A stretch of 64,000 nt of DNA from Nocardiopsis kunsanensis DSM 44524 (lineage in GTDB: Bacteria; Actinomycetota; Actinomycetes; Streptosporangiales; Streptosporangiaceae): positions 1-64,000 of the forward strand of contig NZ_ANAY01000001.1 of NCBI RefSeq assembly GCF_000340965.1. The letters run 5' to 3'. The notes beneath the pieces were generated by a model. It searched no databases. It was not told the DNA's origin and saw only the letters and a list, made by a program, of their open reading frames with translations. A program made the position numbers and the translations under genes. This document shows, piece after piece, positions 52,146 through 60,764 of this stretch. Positions within the stretch are counted from its first letter, which is position 1. Each line of letters opens with the position of its first letter.

Positions 52146-54371
52146 TCAGCCGCCCCCCGGTACGGTACTGCGCAACCGGTGGGCCAGCGCGGTGTGGCGG
52201 CGCCCGGAGGAGGCGTTGCGCACCGCCTGGGCGAGCGCACGGCGCGATCCCACCAGGACCACGAGTGCCTTGGCGCGGGTGACCGCTGTGTAGAGCAGGT
52301 TTCGCTGCAACATCATCCACGCGCTGGTGGTCACGGGCACGACCACGGCCGGGTACTCGCTGCCCTGGGAGCGGTGGACGGTGACCGCGTAGGCGTGGGA
52401 GAGCTCGTCGAGTTCGGCGTAGTCGTAGCCGACCTCCTCGTCCTCGTCCGTGCGCACGGTGATCTCCTGCGCCACCTGGTCGACGCCGGTGATCACCCCG
52501 AGCGTGCCGTTGAAGACACCGTTGCGGCCCTTCTCGTAGTTGTTGCGGATCTGGGTGACCTTGTCGCCCACGCGGAGGATCCGCCCTCCGGCCCGGCGTT
52601 CGGGTACGTGGTCGGCGGCGGGTGTGAGCACCTCCTGCAGAGCGGCGTTGAGGTTGCCCGCCCCGGCCGGCCCGCCCTTCATCGGAGCCAGGACCTGGAC
52701 GTCGCGGCGCGGGTCGAGCCCGAACCGGCGGGGGATGCGGTGCGCGACCACGTCCACGGTCATCGCGGCGGCCTCGGCGGCGTCCTCGCACGGGAACAGG
52801 AAGAAGTCGTCCAGGCCCCGCACGTAGGGCGGTTCGCCGGCGTTGATGCGGTGGGCGTTGGTCACGACGCCGGACTGCTGGGCTTGTCGGAAGACGTGGG
52901 TCAGGCGCACGCTGGGGATGGGCACCCCGTCGTCGAGGAGGTCCCGCAGGACCTGCCCGGCCCCGACCGAGGGGAGCTGGTCGACGTCGCCGACCATGAC
53001 CAGGTGCGCTCCCGGCGGAACGGCCTTGACCAGCTTGTTGGCCAGGATCAGGTCGAGCATGGAGGCCTCGTCCACGACCAGCAGGTCGCAGTCGAGAGGG
53101 TGGTCGCGGTCGTGGGAGGCCTCCCCGCCGGGGCGCAGTTCCAGGAGCCGGTGGACCGTGGAGGCCTCCAACCCGGTGAGTTCGGTGAGGCGTTTGGCGG
53201 CCCGGCCGGTGGGGGCGGCGAGCATCACCGTGTGCCGTTTGGCCAGGGCCATGGTGACGATCGAGGAGACGGTGAAGGACTTGCCGACCCCGGGACCGCC
53301 GGTGAGTACGCACACGCGTTCGGTCAGGGCCAGGCGCACCGCGCGTTCCTGCTCCCCGGCCAGGTCGGCTCCGGTGCGCCCGCGCAGCCAGTCCAGGGCC
53401 ACGTCCCAGTCGACGCCGGCGAAGGAGGACATGCGGTCGGACGGCTCGTCCAGCAGCGTGCGCAGCCCGACGGCCAGCCCCAGTTCCGCCCGGTGGAACG
53501 GGAGAAGGTAAAGGGCGCGTACGGGTAGTCCGTCGGGCCCGGGCACCGTCTCCGCCGCGATGCCCTCGGTCTCCACGAGTTCGCCGACACAGTCGATGAC
53601 CAGGGAGGAGTCGACCGAGAGGATCTTGACGGCCTGCGCGATGAGTTTTTCCTCGGGCAGGTAGCAGTGCCCGTCCCCGGTGGATTCCGAGAGGGTGAAC
53701 TGGATCCCGGCCATGACGCGCTGGGGGCTGTCGTGCGGGATGCCGACCGCCCGGGCGATGGTGTCGGCGGTCTTGAACCCGATGCCCCACACGTCGGTGG
53801 CGAGCCGGTAGGGCTCCTTCTGCACCACCTCGATCGAGGCATCCCCGTACTTCTTGTAGATGCGCACGGCCAGTGAGGTACTGACCTCCACACCCTGGAG
53901 GAAGACCATGACCTCCTTGATGGCCTTCTGTTCCTCCCAGGCGTCGGCGATCGCCGCGGTGCGTTTGGGGCCCAGGCCCGGCACTTCGATCAGTCGGTCG
54001 GGCTCGTCCTCGATGACCTCCAGGGCGTCGGTGCCGAAGTGCCCCACGATGCGTTCGGCCATCTTCGGGCCGATGCCCTTGATGAGGCCGGACCCGAGGT
54101 AGCGCCGGATGCCCTGGACGGTGGCGGGCAGCACAGTGGTGTAGTCGTCGACGTGGAACTGGCGCCCGTACTGGTGGTGGGACCCCCAACGGCCGCGCAT
54201 GCGCAGGGACTCCCCCGGCTGCACGCCCAGCAGGGAGCCGACGACGGTGAGCAGGTCGCCACCGCGACCGGTGTCGACGCGGGCGACGGTGAAACCGTTC
54301 TCCTCGTTGGCGTAGGTGACCCGTTCGAGTACCCCTTGGACGACGGACCCGCGGGGCCCCTGCTCCGACAC
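52146..54371 (-). CDS. recD2: RecD2-type SF1B DNA helicase
   Basis: A 741-residue 5'-3' helicase without RecBC partners. The N-terminal OB-like region (1-85) is followed by helix-hairpin-helix motifs (IKGIGPKMAERIVG at 97-110, VPGLGPKRTAAI at 130-141, VWGIGFKTADTIA). Motif I is GGPGVGKS with K364; DEASMLD, MVGDVDQLPSVG and VHRSQGSEYP follow, and LLYTAVTRAK closes. GTG 54371 has GGGGTGA 5 nt upstream; GTG 54380 is an alternative. Confidence 0.94.
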   Translation of the reverse strand: MSEQGPRGSVVQGVLERVTYANEENGFTVARVDTGRGGDLLTVVGSLLGVQPGESLRMRGRWGSHHQYGRQFHVDDYTTVLPATVQGIRRYLGSGLIKGIGPKMAERIVGHFGTDALEVIEDEPDRLIEVPGLGPKRTAAIADAWEEQKAIKEVMVFLQGVEVSTSLAVRIYKKYGDASIEVVQKEPYRLATDVWGIGFKTADTIARAVGIPHDSPQRVMAGIQFTLSESTGDGHCYLPEEKLIAQAVKILSVDSSLVIDCVGELVETEGIAAETVPGPDGLPVRALYLLPFHRAELGLAVGLRTLLDEPSDRMSSFAGVDWDVALDWLRGRTGADLAGEQERAVRLALTERVCVLTGGPGVGKSFTVSSIVTMALAKRHTVMLAAPTGRAAKRLTELTGLEASTVHRLLELRPGGEASHDRDHPLDCDLLVVDEASMLDLILANKLVKAVPPGAHLVMVGDVDQLPSVGAGQVLRDLLDDGVPIPSVRLTHVFRQAQQSGVVTNAHRINAGEPPYVRGLDDFFLFPCEDAAEAAAMTVDVVAHRIPRRFGLDPRRDVQVLAPMKGGPAGAGNLNAALQEVLTPAADHVPERRAGGRILRVGDKVTQIRNNYEKGRNGVFNGTLGVITGVDQVAQEITVRTDEDEEVGYDYAELDELSHAYAVTVHRSQGSEYPAVVVPVTTSAWMMLQRNLLYTAVTRAKALVVLVGSRRALAQAVRNASSGRRHTALAHRLRSTVPGGG

Positions 54372-54496
54372 CCAGCTCACCCCTTCACCCGCCGAGGAGA
54401 CCGATCCTGCCCCGACGGTACGACACACCGCCACCTGCGGAGGTCCTCCGTGGGAGGAGGAGGGGCCCGCGCCGCCTCCCGGGAGGGGCACCGTGG

Positions 54497-55063
54497 TCAG
54501 AACAGCCCGTAGTGGGCCCGTCCCTCCTTGGAGAGCATGAAGGCGATCATCGTCACGGTGAAGCCCAGCGGGACGAGCATGAGGAAGTCCCCTGACACCA
54601 GGGCGAAGGCGAGCACCGCGGCGGCCAGCCCCTGGAAGAGGACGACGCCCCAGAACACACCGACGGTGCGGTTGCGGATCCGGCTCGCGAGGAACAGCGA
54701 CAGCGCACCGTAGACGCCGGTGATGGCGAGCATGTTGATCGTGAGGGAGCGCATCACGTCGACGTCGATGTCGACCTCGACGCCCTGCTGCTCGGCGATG
54801 GCCCGTTCCTGCTCGGCGAGTGCCTCCCGCATGGCGTCCTCGGGCACGCTCACCGACAGCAGCAGCATGAGTGCCAGACCGAGGCCGCAGGTGCCACCGA
54901 TGATCATGAGCGTGCGCACGATCATGACCTTCTTCGGGGTGGGGGCGTCGGGCCGCATGGCGTTCAGATGCCCCTCGAAGTCGGAGAAACCTCCTTGCGG
55001 CGGCACTTCGCCTCCGCCCCGGGCCCCGTCGTGGTCGTTCGGGTCGTGGCCAGAGGGAAACAC
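54497..55063 (-). CDS. Four-helix membrane protein, unknown function
   Basis: A 188-residue protein I do not recognise. A cytoplasmic N-terminus (about 50 residues) precedes four membrane helices. A charged loop with acidic repeats (EALAEQERAIAEQQGVEVDI) lies between the first and second. GTG 55063 has GGAGG 4 nt upstream. It precedes recD2 on the same strand by about 125 nt. Confidence 0.7.
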   Translation of the reverse strand: MFPSGHDPNDHDGARGGGEVPPQGGFSDFEGHLNAMRPDAPTPKKVMIVRTLMIIGGTCGLGLALMLLLSVSVPEDAMREALAEQERAIAEQQGVEVDIDVDVMRSLTINMLAITGVYGALSLFLASRIRNRTVGVFWGVVLFQGLAAAVLAFALVSGDFLMLVPLGFTVTMIAFMLSKEGRAHYGLF

Positions 55064-55283
55064 GGTTCCTCCGAGGGTGTTCGGCTCGAGCTTTCGCCTC
55101 CATGGTAGGCGTGCCGTTCCCTGTCCTACAGCGCGACCGGCATCGGACGGGGCCGGGAACGGACGCGTCGATCGCGGGGCCTGCTCGTCGGAGCTGTACG
55201 GCCGGGCCCGGCCCTTCCGGCGGGTGCTCCGGTTGGGCGGGCCCGTCGCCGTGCGGTCTCCCGGCGCTCTCCGTCTCCCGGGT

Positions 55284-56216
55284 TCAGGTGCAGCCGATGG
55301 CCTCGACGGCGTCGTCGGCCATGGTGTCGCGCTGGTCCTGGTCCGTGCCGTTCTCCTCGAACCACACCAGCACCACGTGGCACGCTTCCTGTACGTCGAT
55401 CGCGTCGCCCTCGTCGAGGCTCTCGCGCATGCTCTCCGAGATGGTGTCGGCGACGACGGCGTTGTCGAAGGCGATGACCCGGACGAGGTCGGTGTCCACC
55501 GCGCTCGAGCAGTTGAAGAAGTCGCCCAGCGGGTTCTCCTCCTGTTCCTCGCACTGTTCCTCGGTGGTGTCGATCCGCTGCTGGATGTCGTGGTCGCTGC
55601 GCAGCTCGTTGACGACCTCCTCGGCGGTGAGCAGTTCGTCCGGAGGGGTGAAGTCCGGCATCGAGGGTTCCTCGGTCGGGAAAGGCTCCTCGGTGGGGGA
55701 AGGTTCCTCGGTGGGCGTGGGGGGCGGAGCGGGGCTCTGCGAGGCCGAAGGGGTCGCGGAGAGCTCCTCTGTGGGCTCGGCCGTCCCGTCCTCGCCGGAG
55801 ACGGCGGTGGTGACCGCGTTGCCGGCCAGCAGGGTGCCGCCGACCACGGACGCACCGGCGAGGACTGCGATCACCGCGAGGACCGCGATCATGCCCGTGC
55901 CGTAGCGGCCGGGGCCGCCCGGCCCGCCGGGCCCCTGCGGGGGCGGGCCCTGGGGACCGTAGGGGCCCTGGGGGCCGTAGGGGCCGTAGGGGCCGTAGGG
56001 GCCGTAGGGGCCGTGCGGAGGCGGCCCTTGCGGGGGCAGAGCTCCTCCGCCCCCGGGCGGCGGGCCCTGGGGCGGCTGCTGCCGGGCTCCCCCACCGGGT
56101 TGCTGCGGGTGTCCCTGCGGTGTGTACGGGGAGGGGGCGCCCGGGTCCTCCGGGGTTCCGTGGGCGGAGGGAGCGTGTTCGCCCCCGTCCGGTCCGGGCA
56201 TGTTGTGGGGGTTCAC
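55284..56216 (-). CDS. Proline-rich single-pass membrane protein
   Basis: A 310-residue protein. The first 105 residues are Pro/Gly/Gln-rich with tandem GPY units. A single membrane helix (about 108-130, MIAVLAVIAVLAGASVVGGT) is followed by a Pro/Thr/Glu linker and an extracytoplasmic acidic domain with four cysteines, likely two disulfides. GTG 56216 has GAGGAG 8 nt upstream. Domain style recalls actinobacterial DUF4333/DUF4878-like proteins but I cannot assign it. Divergent from the two-component system. Confidence 0.75.
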   Translation of the reverse strand: MNPHNMPGPDGGEHAPSAHGTPEDPGAPSPYTPQGHPQQPGGGARQQPPQGPPPGGGGALPPQGPPPHGPYGPYGPYGPYGPQGPYGPQGPPPQGPGGPGGPGRYGTGMIAVLAVIAVLAGASVVGGTLLAGNAVTTAVSGEDGTAEPTEELSATPSASQSPAPPPTPTEEPSPTEEPFPTEEPSMPDFTPPDELLTAEEVVNELRSDHDIQQRIDTTEEQCEEQEENPLGDFFNCSSAVDTDLVRVIAFDNAVVADTISESMRESLDEGDAIDVQEACHVVLVWFEENGTDQDQRDTMADDAVEAIGCT

Positions 56217-56458
56217 TGGGCAGGCTCCTCGTGGTGCGTTCAGTCAGGGACGACGTGGGGGTGAGACGTTCCGGATGGGCGGTTCCGCCCCAACGCTCCC
56301 CCTAGTTTCCCAGTTTCACCAATAAAGCGCAAAGAAAATACACATATCCACCAATTATCCCTTTCGCTGGGTATGTGATTAGCGCATTTTCGGCCAAGCT
56401 TGGGGCATCCGGCGCGCATAATAGGGAAATGCGTCACCCCAGATCTACGATCGGCACC
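56217..56458. promoter_or_regulatory. AT-rich intergenic control region
   Basis: The only clearly AT-rich stretch in the window (about 56300-56440) lies between divergent genes. CATAAT at about 56418 could be a -10 box for the response regulator. Two copies of GCGCAT(T/A) flank TTTTCGGC. No consensus binding site is recognised. Confidence 0.4.
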
Positions 56459-57127
56459 ATGACCTGCGTTTTGCTGGCCGAAGACGATGTCTCGATCTCC
56501 GAACCCCTCGCGCGCGCACTTCGCCGCGAGGGCTATACGGTGGATGTGACCGTCAACGGCATTGAGACACTCGACCGTGCCCGTGCGGGAGACATCGACC
56601 TCATGGTGCTGGACCTCGGGCTTCCGGAAATGGACGGCCTCGAAGTGGCACGACGGCTGCGCGCCGAAGGTCACGGAACGCCGATCCTCATCCTGACCGC
56701 CCGCGCCGACGAGGTCGACACCGTGGTCGGCCTGGACGCCGGCGCCGACGACTACGTCACCAAACCGTTCCGGCTCGCCGAGCTCCTGGCCCGTGTCAGG
56801 GCTCTGCTGCGCCGGGGAGGTGCCGAGGTACCGGTGGTGCACGGTGTGCGGATCGACAACGACTCGCGCCGCGTGTGGTTGGGAGACGACGAACTCCAAC
56901 TGACCACGAAGGAGTTCGACCTGCTGCGCGTGCTCGTACGCGATGCCGGAAAGGTGGTCACCCGGGAGCAGATCATGCGGGAAGTGTGGGACACCAACTG
57001 GTGGGGGTCGACCAAGACCCTGGACATGCACATCTCGTGGCTGCGCCGCAAGCTCGGTGACGACGCCAACCAGCCGTCGTTCATCACGACCGTGCGGGGG
57101 GTCGGCTTCCGGTTCGAGCGAGACTGA
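56459..57127 (+). CDS. OmpR-family response regulator
   Basis: A 222-residue two-component regulator. The receiver has acidic D9-D10, phospho-acceptor D52 in LDLGLPEMDG, T80 and K102 (TKPF). The C-terminal winged helix (about 130-222) ends VRGVGFRFERD. ATG 56459 gives the usual start TCVLLAEDD; ATG 56429 or 56375 would add non-homologous residues. It is followed after 69 nt by its histidine kinase. Confidence 0.94.
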   Translation: MTCVLLAEDDVSISEPLARALRREGYTVDVTVNGIETLDRARAGDIDLMVLDLGLPEMDGLEVARRLRAEGHGTPILILTARADEVDTVVGLDAGADDYVTKPFRLAELLARVRALLRRGGAEVPVVHGVRIDNDSRRVWLGDDELQLTTKEFDLLRVLVRDAGKVVTREQIMREVWDTNWWGSTKTLDMHISWLRRKLGDDANQPSFITTVRGVGFRFERD

Positions 57128-57196
57128 CACGACCTCCGGATGTGACGCGCTCGGCGCCGGTCGACCGTTTCCGGGGTGGGACGGACATGAGGTGAC

Positions 57197-58483
57197 ATGC
57201 GCAGGCGGATGGTTTTCTCCACCCTGTTGGTGACCGTCATCGCCGTCATGCTGCTCGGGCTGCCCCTGGGCGCGCTGACTTATCAGCTGATCCATGAGGA
57301 GGCCGCTCGCCAGCTGCAGGGCGAGGCGGAATTGATCGGTGCCGAGAGCGACGCGATGCTCGGGTCGGAAGGCACCATCGACACGACCAAACTCGATCAG
57401 GAATACCCGCAGCGGTACATCCGGGTGAATCCGTCGGACGGCTCGGAACCCGTGACGGCCGGCGACCCCGCCCTGAGCCCCGAATCGCCCGAGAGCACCG
57501 AGACGTTGCACGGGAGCACGTCGACGGAACTCGACACCCGGGTCGAGGTCTGGGCCTCTTCCAGCCACTACCGCACCAGTGTGGTCCGTGCCTGGTTGGG
57601 CATCGCATCGCTGTCGCTGCTGGCGATCGGCGTCGCGGTGGGGCTGTCCATGTTCCAGGCCCGACGCCTGACCCTGCCGCTCATGGACCTGGCCGCCACC
57701 GCCGAACGCCTCGGTTCCGGGGTGGCCACCCCGTGGGGGCACCGGTACGGGATCCCCGAGGCCGACCGGGTCGCCGAGGTCCTGGACCGCAGCGCCGAAC
57801 GTATCGCGGGTCTCATCGCCACCGAACGCCACTTCGCCACCGATGCTTCCCACCAACTGCGCACACCGCTCACCGCCCTCACCATGCGCCTGGAGGAGAT
57901 CATCGCCGTCGCGGACGACCCCCAGGTCGTCCGCGAGGAGGGCGAGGCCGCCCTGTCCCAGACCGAACGCCTCGTGGAGACCGTCGAGAACCTTCTGGGC
58001 CGGGCCCGCAAGAGCCAGAACGCCGAGGTCGAACCGGTCGAACTCGACCCGCTCCTCAACAGTCTCCAGGCCGAGTGGGAGCCCGTCCTCCAACAGGAAC
58101 GCCGCCGCCTGCTCGTCACCGGAGACCCGGGCCTGACCGCGATGACCGTGCCGGCCGACCTCGCACAGATCCTCGCCACCCTCGTCGAGAACGCTTACAA
58201 ACACGGCGCCGGAACGGTCACGATCCATCGTGTCGACACCGGTCACTCCGTACGCATCGAGGTGAGTGACGAGGGCGAGGGCGTACCCGAGCACTTGTCC
58301 GGCCGCATCTTCGACCGCGAGGTCAGCGGTGACGAGGGGACCGGGCTCGGCCTGGCCCTGGCCCGCCACATCGCCGAGTCCGAGGGTGCCCGTATCGAGC
58401 TCGTTCAGAACCGCCCGGCCACGTTCGCCATCTTCCTGCCCGCCGGGGCCGACGGGCTGTCGAAGAGGACCGGTCCCGCGTGA
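57197..58483 (+). CDS. Sensor histidine kinase
   Basis: A 428-residue membrane kinase. Two membrane helices (about 6-28 and 131-152) enclose a small extracytoplasmic sensor domain of about 100 residues. A HAMP segment follows, then the H box with H219 in ASHQLRTPLTAL, the N box VENAYKHG and the G boxes DEGEGVP and GTGLGLALA. It should phosphorylate the regulator upstream. ATG 57197 has GAGGTGAC upstream. It is convergent with the glycosyltransferase gene, the stops being 9 nt apart. The signal sensed is unknown. Confidence 0.93.
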   Translation: MRRRMVFSTLLVTVIAVMLLGLPLGALTYQLIHEEAARQLQGEAELIGAESDAMLGSEGTIDTTKLDQEYPQRYIRVNPSDGSEPVTAGDPALSPESPESTETLHGSTSTELDTRVEVWASSSHYRTSVVRAWLGIASLSLLAIGVAVGLSMFQARRLTLPLMDLAATAERLGSGVATPWGHRYGIPEADRVAEVLDRSAERIAGLIATERHFATDASHQLRTPLTALTMRLEEIIAVADDPQVVREEGEAALSQTERLVETVENLLGRARKSQNAEVEPVELDPLLNSLQAEWEPVLQQERRRLLVTGDPGLTAMTVPADLAQILATLVENAYKHGAGTVTIHRVDTGHSVRIEVSDEGEGVPEHLSGRIFDREVSGDEGTGLGLALARHIAESEGARIELVQNRPATFAIFLPAGADGLSKRTGPA

Positions 58484-58492
58484 GGAGCCCGC

Positions 58493-60709
58493 TCAAGGTG
58501 CCGCGGCGGCAGTGGCCGCCTCGGTCCCGTCGGGACGTTTTCCCCGGACCACGAGATCGACCCACAGCGATCGCACCCGGGACAGGCCGTAAGAACCCAC
58601 GATCTGGCCCCGGGCGCGCTCGGCCGTCTCGACGAACCGTCCACCTGCGACGACGTCGTGGATCGCCTCGGCCATGGCGACCGGGTCCTCGTGGATCCAC
58701 TCGGTGTCGTAGATGGTGTCCGCTCCGGGCCAGGGCAGCATGGCGGGCACACCGCCGGAGGCAGCGCATTCGGCCGGGGCCAGGTGGAAGGACTCGTCGT
58801 CACTCGTGGAGAGCGTGAAACCGATACGGCGCAGCCAGGTAGCCACGTCGGGCCCGAACGGGTCGAAGACCACCGCTCCGGCCAGGGCCTCGTCCCGCTG
58901 GATACGGCGATAGGACTGTTCGAAGAAGGCACGCTCCTCGGGCCGGTTCCACACCCACCAGTAGTCCCAGGGCTGTTTGGTCTTGACCGACAGGGTGAAC
59001 CGCGGTTCGAGGCGGCGCAGTTCGGCGAGCACGTCCAGGGCCCGGTCGATGCGTTTGCGTGAAGGCGCGATACCGATCATCCCGAGGGAGTACTCGGCAC
59101 CGGCGAGTTTGGGCCGCTCGAGCTGGCGGTCGTCGACCCAGTTGGGCAACACCACCACCTTGTCGTCGGGCCATCCGGTGAGTTCCCTGGTCAGGGACGC
59201 GTAGTGCGGGCTCACGCACACGACGGCGTCGACCTTGTCGATCTCGAGCTTGCGCGGCCACTCCGCGTACAGTTCGAACCGGTGCAGGCGCACGATGAGG
59301 CGCTGCCCCGGGCGTTTCCACTTGGCGTAGAAGAGGGCGTTGGGGCCGCACCACTCGCAGATGACCACGTCGGCCCAGGCGGCGAGCTCACGGGAACGGT
59401 ACTGGTCGTGGGTGCGCAGCCCCTCCCATTCGTCGATGCGCACGTCCAGCCCGGGAAGGGAGGTCAGGTACTCGGCCAGTCGGGTGAAGAACTTCATGTC
59501 GTGCCCGGCCACGACCACCTTGAGCGGGAGGCCGGGGTCGGTCCCGGCCGGTGCGGACGGCAGCGCCTCGTCGAGGAGCCCGCGCAGGCGCTCGGCGGCC
59601 CGGTCCAGTGTGTGCTCGGCCGCTGCGGCACGGCACCGCTCGGCTGCGTCGGCGTAGACGGACCGGTCGTTGTGGGCGCGAGCCACGGCGTCGGCGACCG
59701 AATCCACGTCCTCACCGACGAACAGCGGGTAGTCGGCGCCCAGAAGGTTCTCGTGCATGGGCGTACGGTTCAGCACGACCGGAAGGCCCAGGGCACCCAG
59801 TTCGAGGACCTTGGTGGACAGTTCCAGGCTGGCGTCCATGGACCCGTCCCGCCAGGAGAGGCCGAACCCGCACTCGGCTGACTGTGTCAGGGCCTCGGCC
59901 CGTGACATGCCCCCGCGCCAGTCCACCCCGGGGGTGGATTCCAGGGCACGGCGCATGCGTTTGGCCCAGTCGGCCGGTTCGGCGTGGATCTTGTCGCCGA
60001 TCATGACGACCTCGGAGTCCACGCCTCGGCGGTCCAGCTCCTCGGGCAGCCCCGTCATCTCCAGGGTGTTCCACTCGGGCGCGAACTTCCCGGTGTAGGC
60101 CAGGCGGGCACTGGCGTGCACCTCACCGTCGGCGCGCACCCCCTCGGGCACCACGACCGTCGGCGGGAAGAGCACCGCACGCCCGCACACGGCCGGCACG
60201 TTCGACTCCAGGAACGCCCGCAGTTCCTCGGTCTGGCACAGCAGGAACCGGGAGGCCACGGCGATCTCGGTGAGCTCGGTGGTGGCAGTGGCGCTCATCT
60301 CCCCGACGGTGTGCGGGAAGTCGGTCAGGTAGGTCCACAACCGGCCGGAGAGTGAGTCCTCCTGCGCGGCCAGTCCGGCCAGGCGGCGTCCGCGCACCAC
60401 GACCAGGTCGAAGGGGTCCCGGGCGTCCCGGGCGCGGATGAGGGCCACGGCCTGCTCCGGGGTGAGCCCGCGTGGGCCCAGGTCCCCGAGCAGCTTGTCC
60501 TCGTAGGGGCGCAGGAGGCGCACGCCCGGGGTACGGGTCAGCGGTTCGGTGAGCCGGTCGGTGCGCACGGGCGCCTTGAGCAGCACGGTGACCTCGCACC
60601 CCGCGGCGGCCAGCGCCTGCGCCATGGACTGGGCCCAGACCGCGGAACCGTCGATGATGTTGAGGTCCACGTCCCCGTACAGGAGCGCGCGCGGAGGAGG
60701 AGTACTCAC
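58493..60709 (-). CDS. Tandem-domain glycosyltransferase
   Basis: A 738-residue protein with two GT-B/GT4-like halves. The first (about 1-385) has a GT4-like GTGKFAPEWNTLEM-type region (YTGKFAPEWNT) and ECGFGLSWRDGSMDASLELS. The second (about 395-730) has VSPHYASLTRELTGW, GIAPSRKRIDRALDVLAELR and SDDESFHLAPAECAASGGVP. Both keep donor-binding Glu regions, so each may transfer a sugar. It is cytoplasmic by sequence. GTG 60709 has GGGAAG upstream. Next to a 580-aa coiled-coil protein and wecB, suggesting cell-surface glycan synthesis. Confidence 0.85.
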   Translation of the reverse strand: MSTPPPRALLYGDVDLNIIDGSAVWAQSMAQALAAAGCEVTVLLKAPVRTDRLTEPLTRTPGVRLLRPYEDKLLGDLGPRGLTPEQAVALIRARDARDPFDLVVVRGRRLAGLAAQEDSLSGRLWTYLTDFPHTVGEMSATATTELTEIAVASRFLLCQTEELRAFLESNVPAVCGRAVLFPPTVVVPEGVRADGEVHASARLAYTGKFAPEWNTLEMTGLPEELDRRGVDSEVVMIGDKIHAEPADWAKRMRRALESTPGVDWRGGMSRAEALTQSAECGFGLSWRDGSMDASLELSTKVLELGALGLPVVLNRTPMHENLLGADYPLFVGEDVDSVADAVARAHNDRSVYADAAERCRAAAAEHTLDRAAERLRGLLDEALPSAPAGTDPGLPLKVVVAGHDMKFFTRLAEYLTSLPGLDVRIDEWEGLRTHDQYRSRELAAWADVVICEWCGPNALFYAKWKRPGQRLIVRLHRFELYAEWPRKLEIDKVDAVVCVSPHYASLTRELTGWPDDKVVVLPNWVDDRQLERPKLAGAEYSLGMIGIAPSRKRIDRALDVLAELRRLEPRFTLSVKTKQPWDYWWVWNRPEERAFFEQSYRRIQRDEALAGAVVFDPFGPDVATWLRRIGFTLSTSDDESFHLAPAECAASGGVPAMLPWPGADTIYDTEWIHEDPVAMAEAIHDVVAGGRFVETAERARGQIVGSYGLSRVRSLWVDLVVRGKRPDGTEAATAAAAP

Positions 60710-60764
60710 GATCTTCCCTTCGGATGCTTTCGAATGGCCCTTGCGGCGCCGGTGTTCGCCGCGG

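Noticed and set aside
55970..56030. Short direct repeats as a CRISPR or origin iteron set
   Set aside because: They encode the GPY repeat of a protein in frame.
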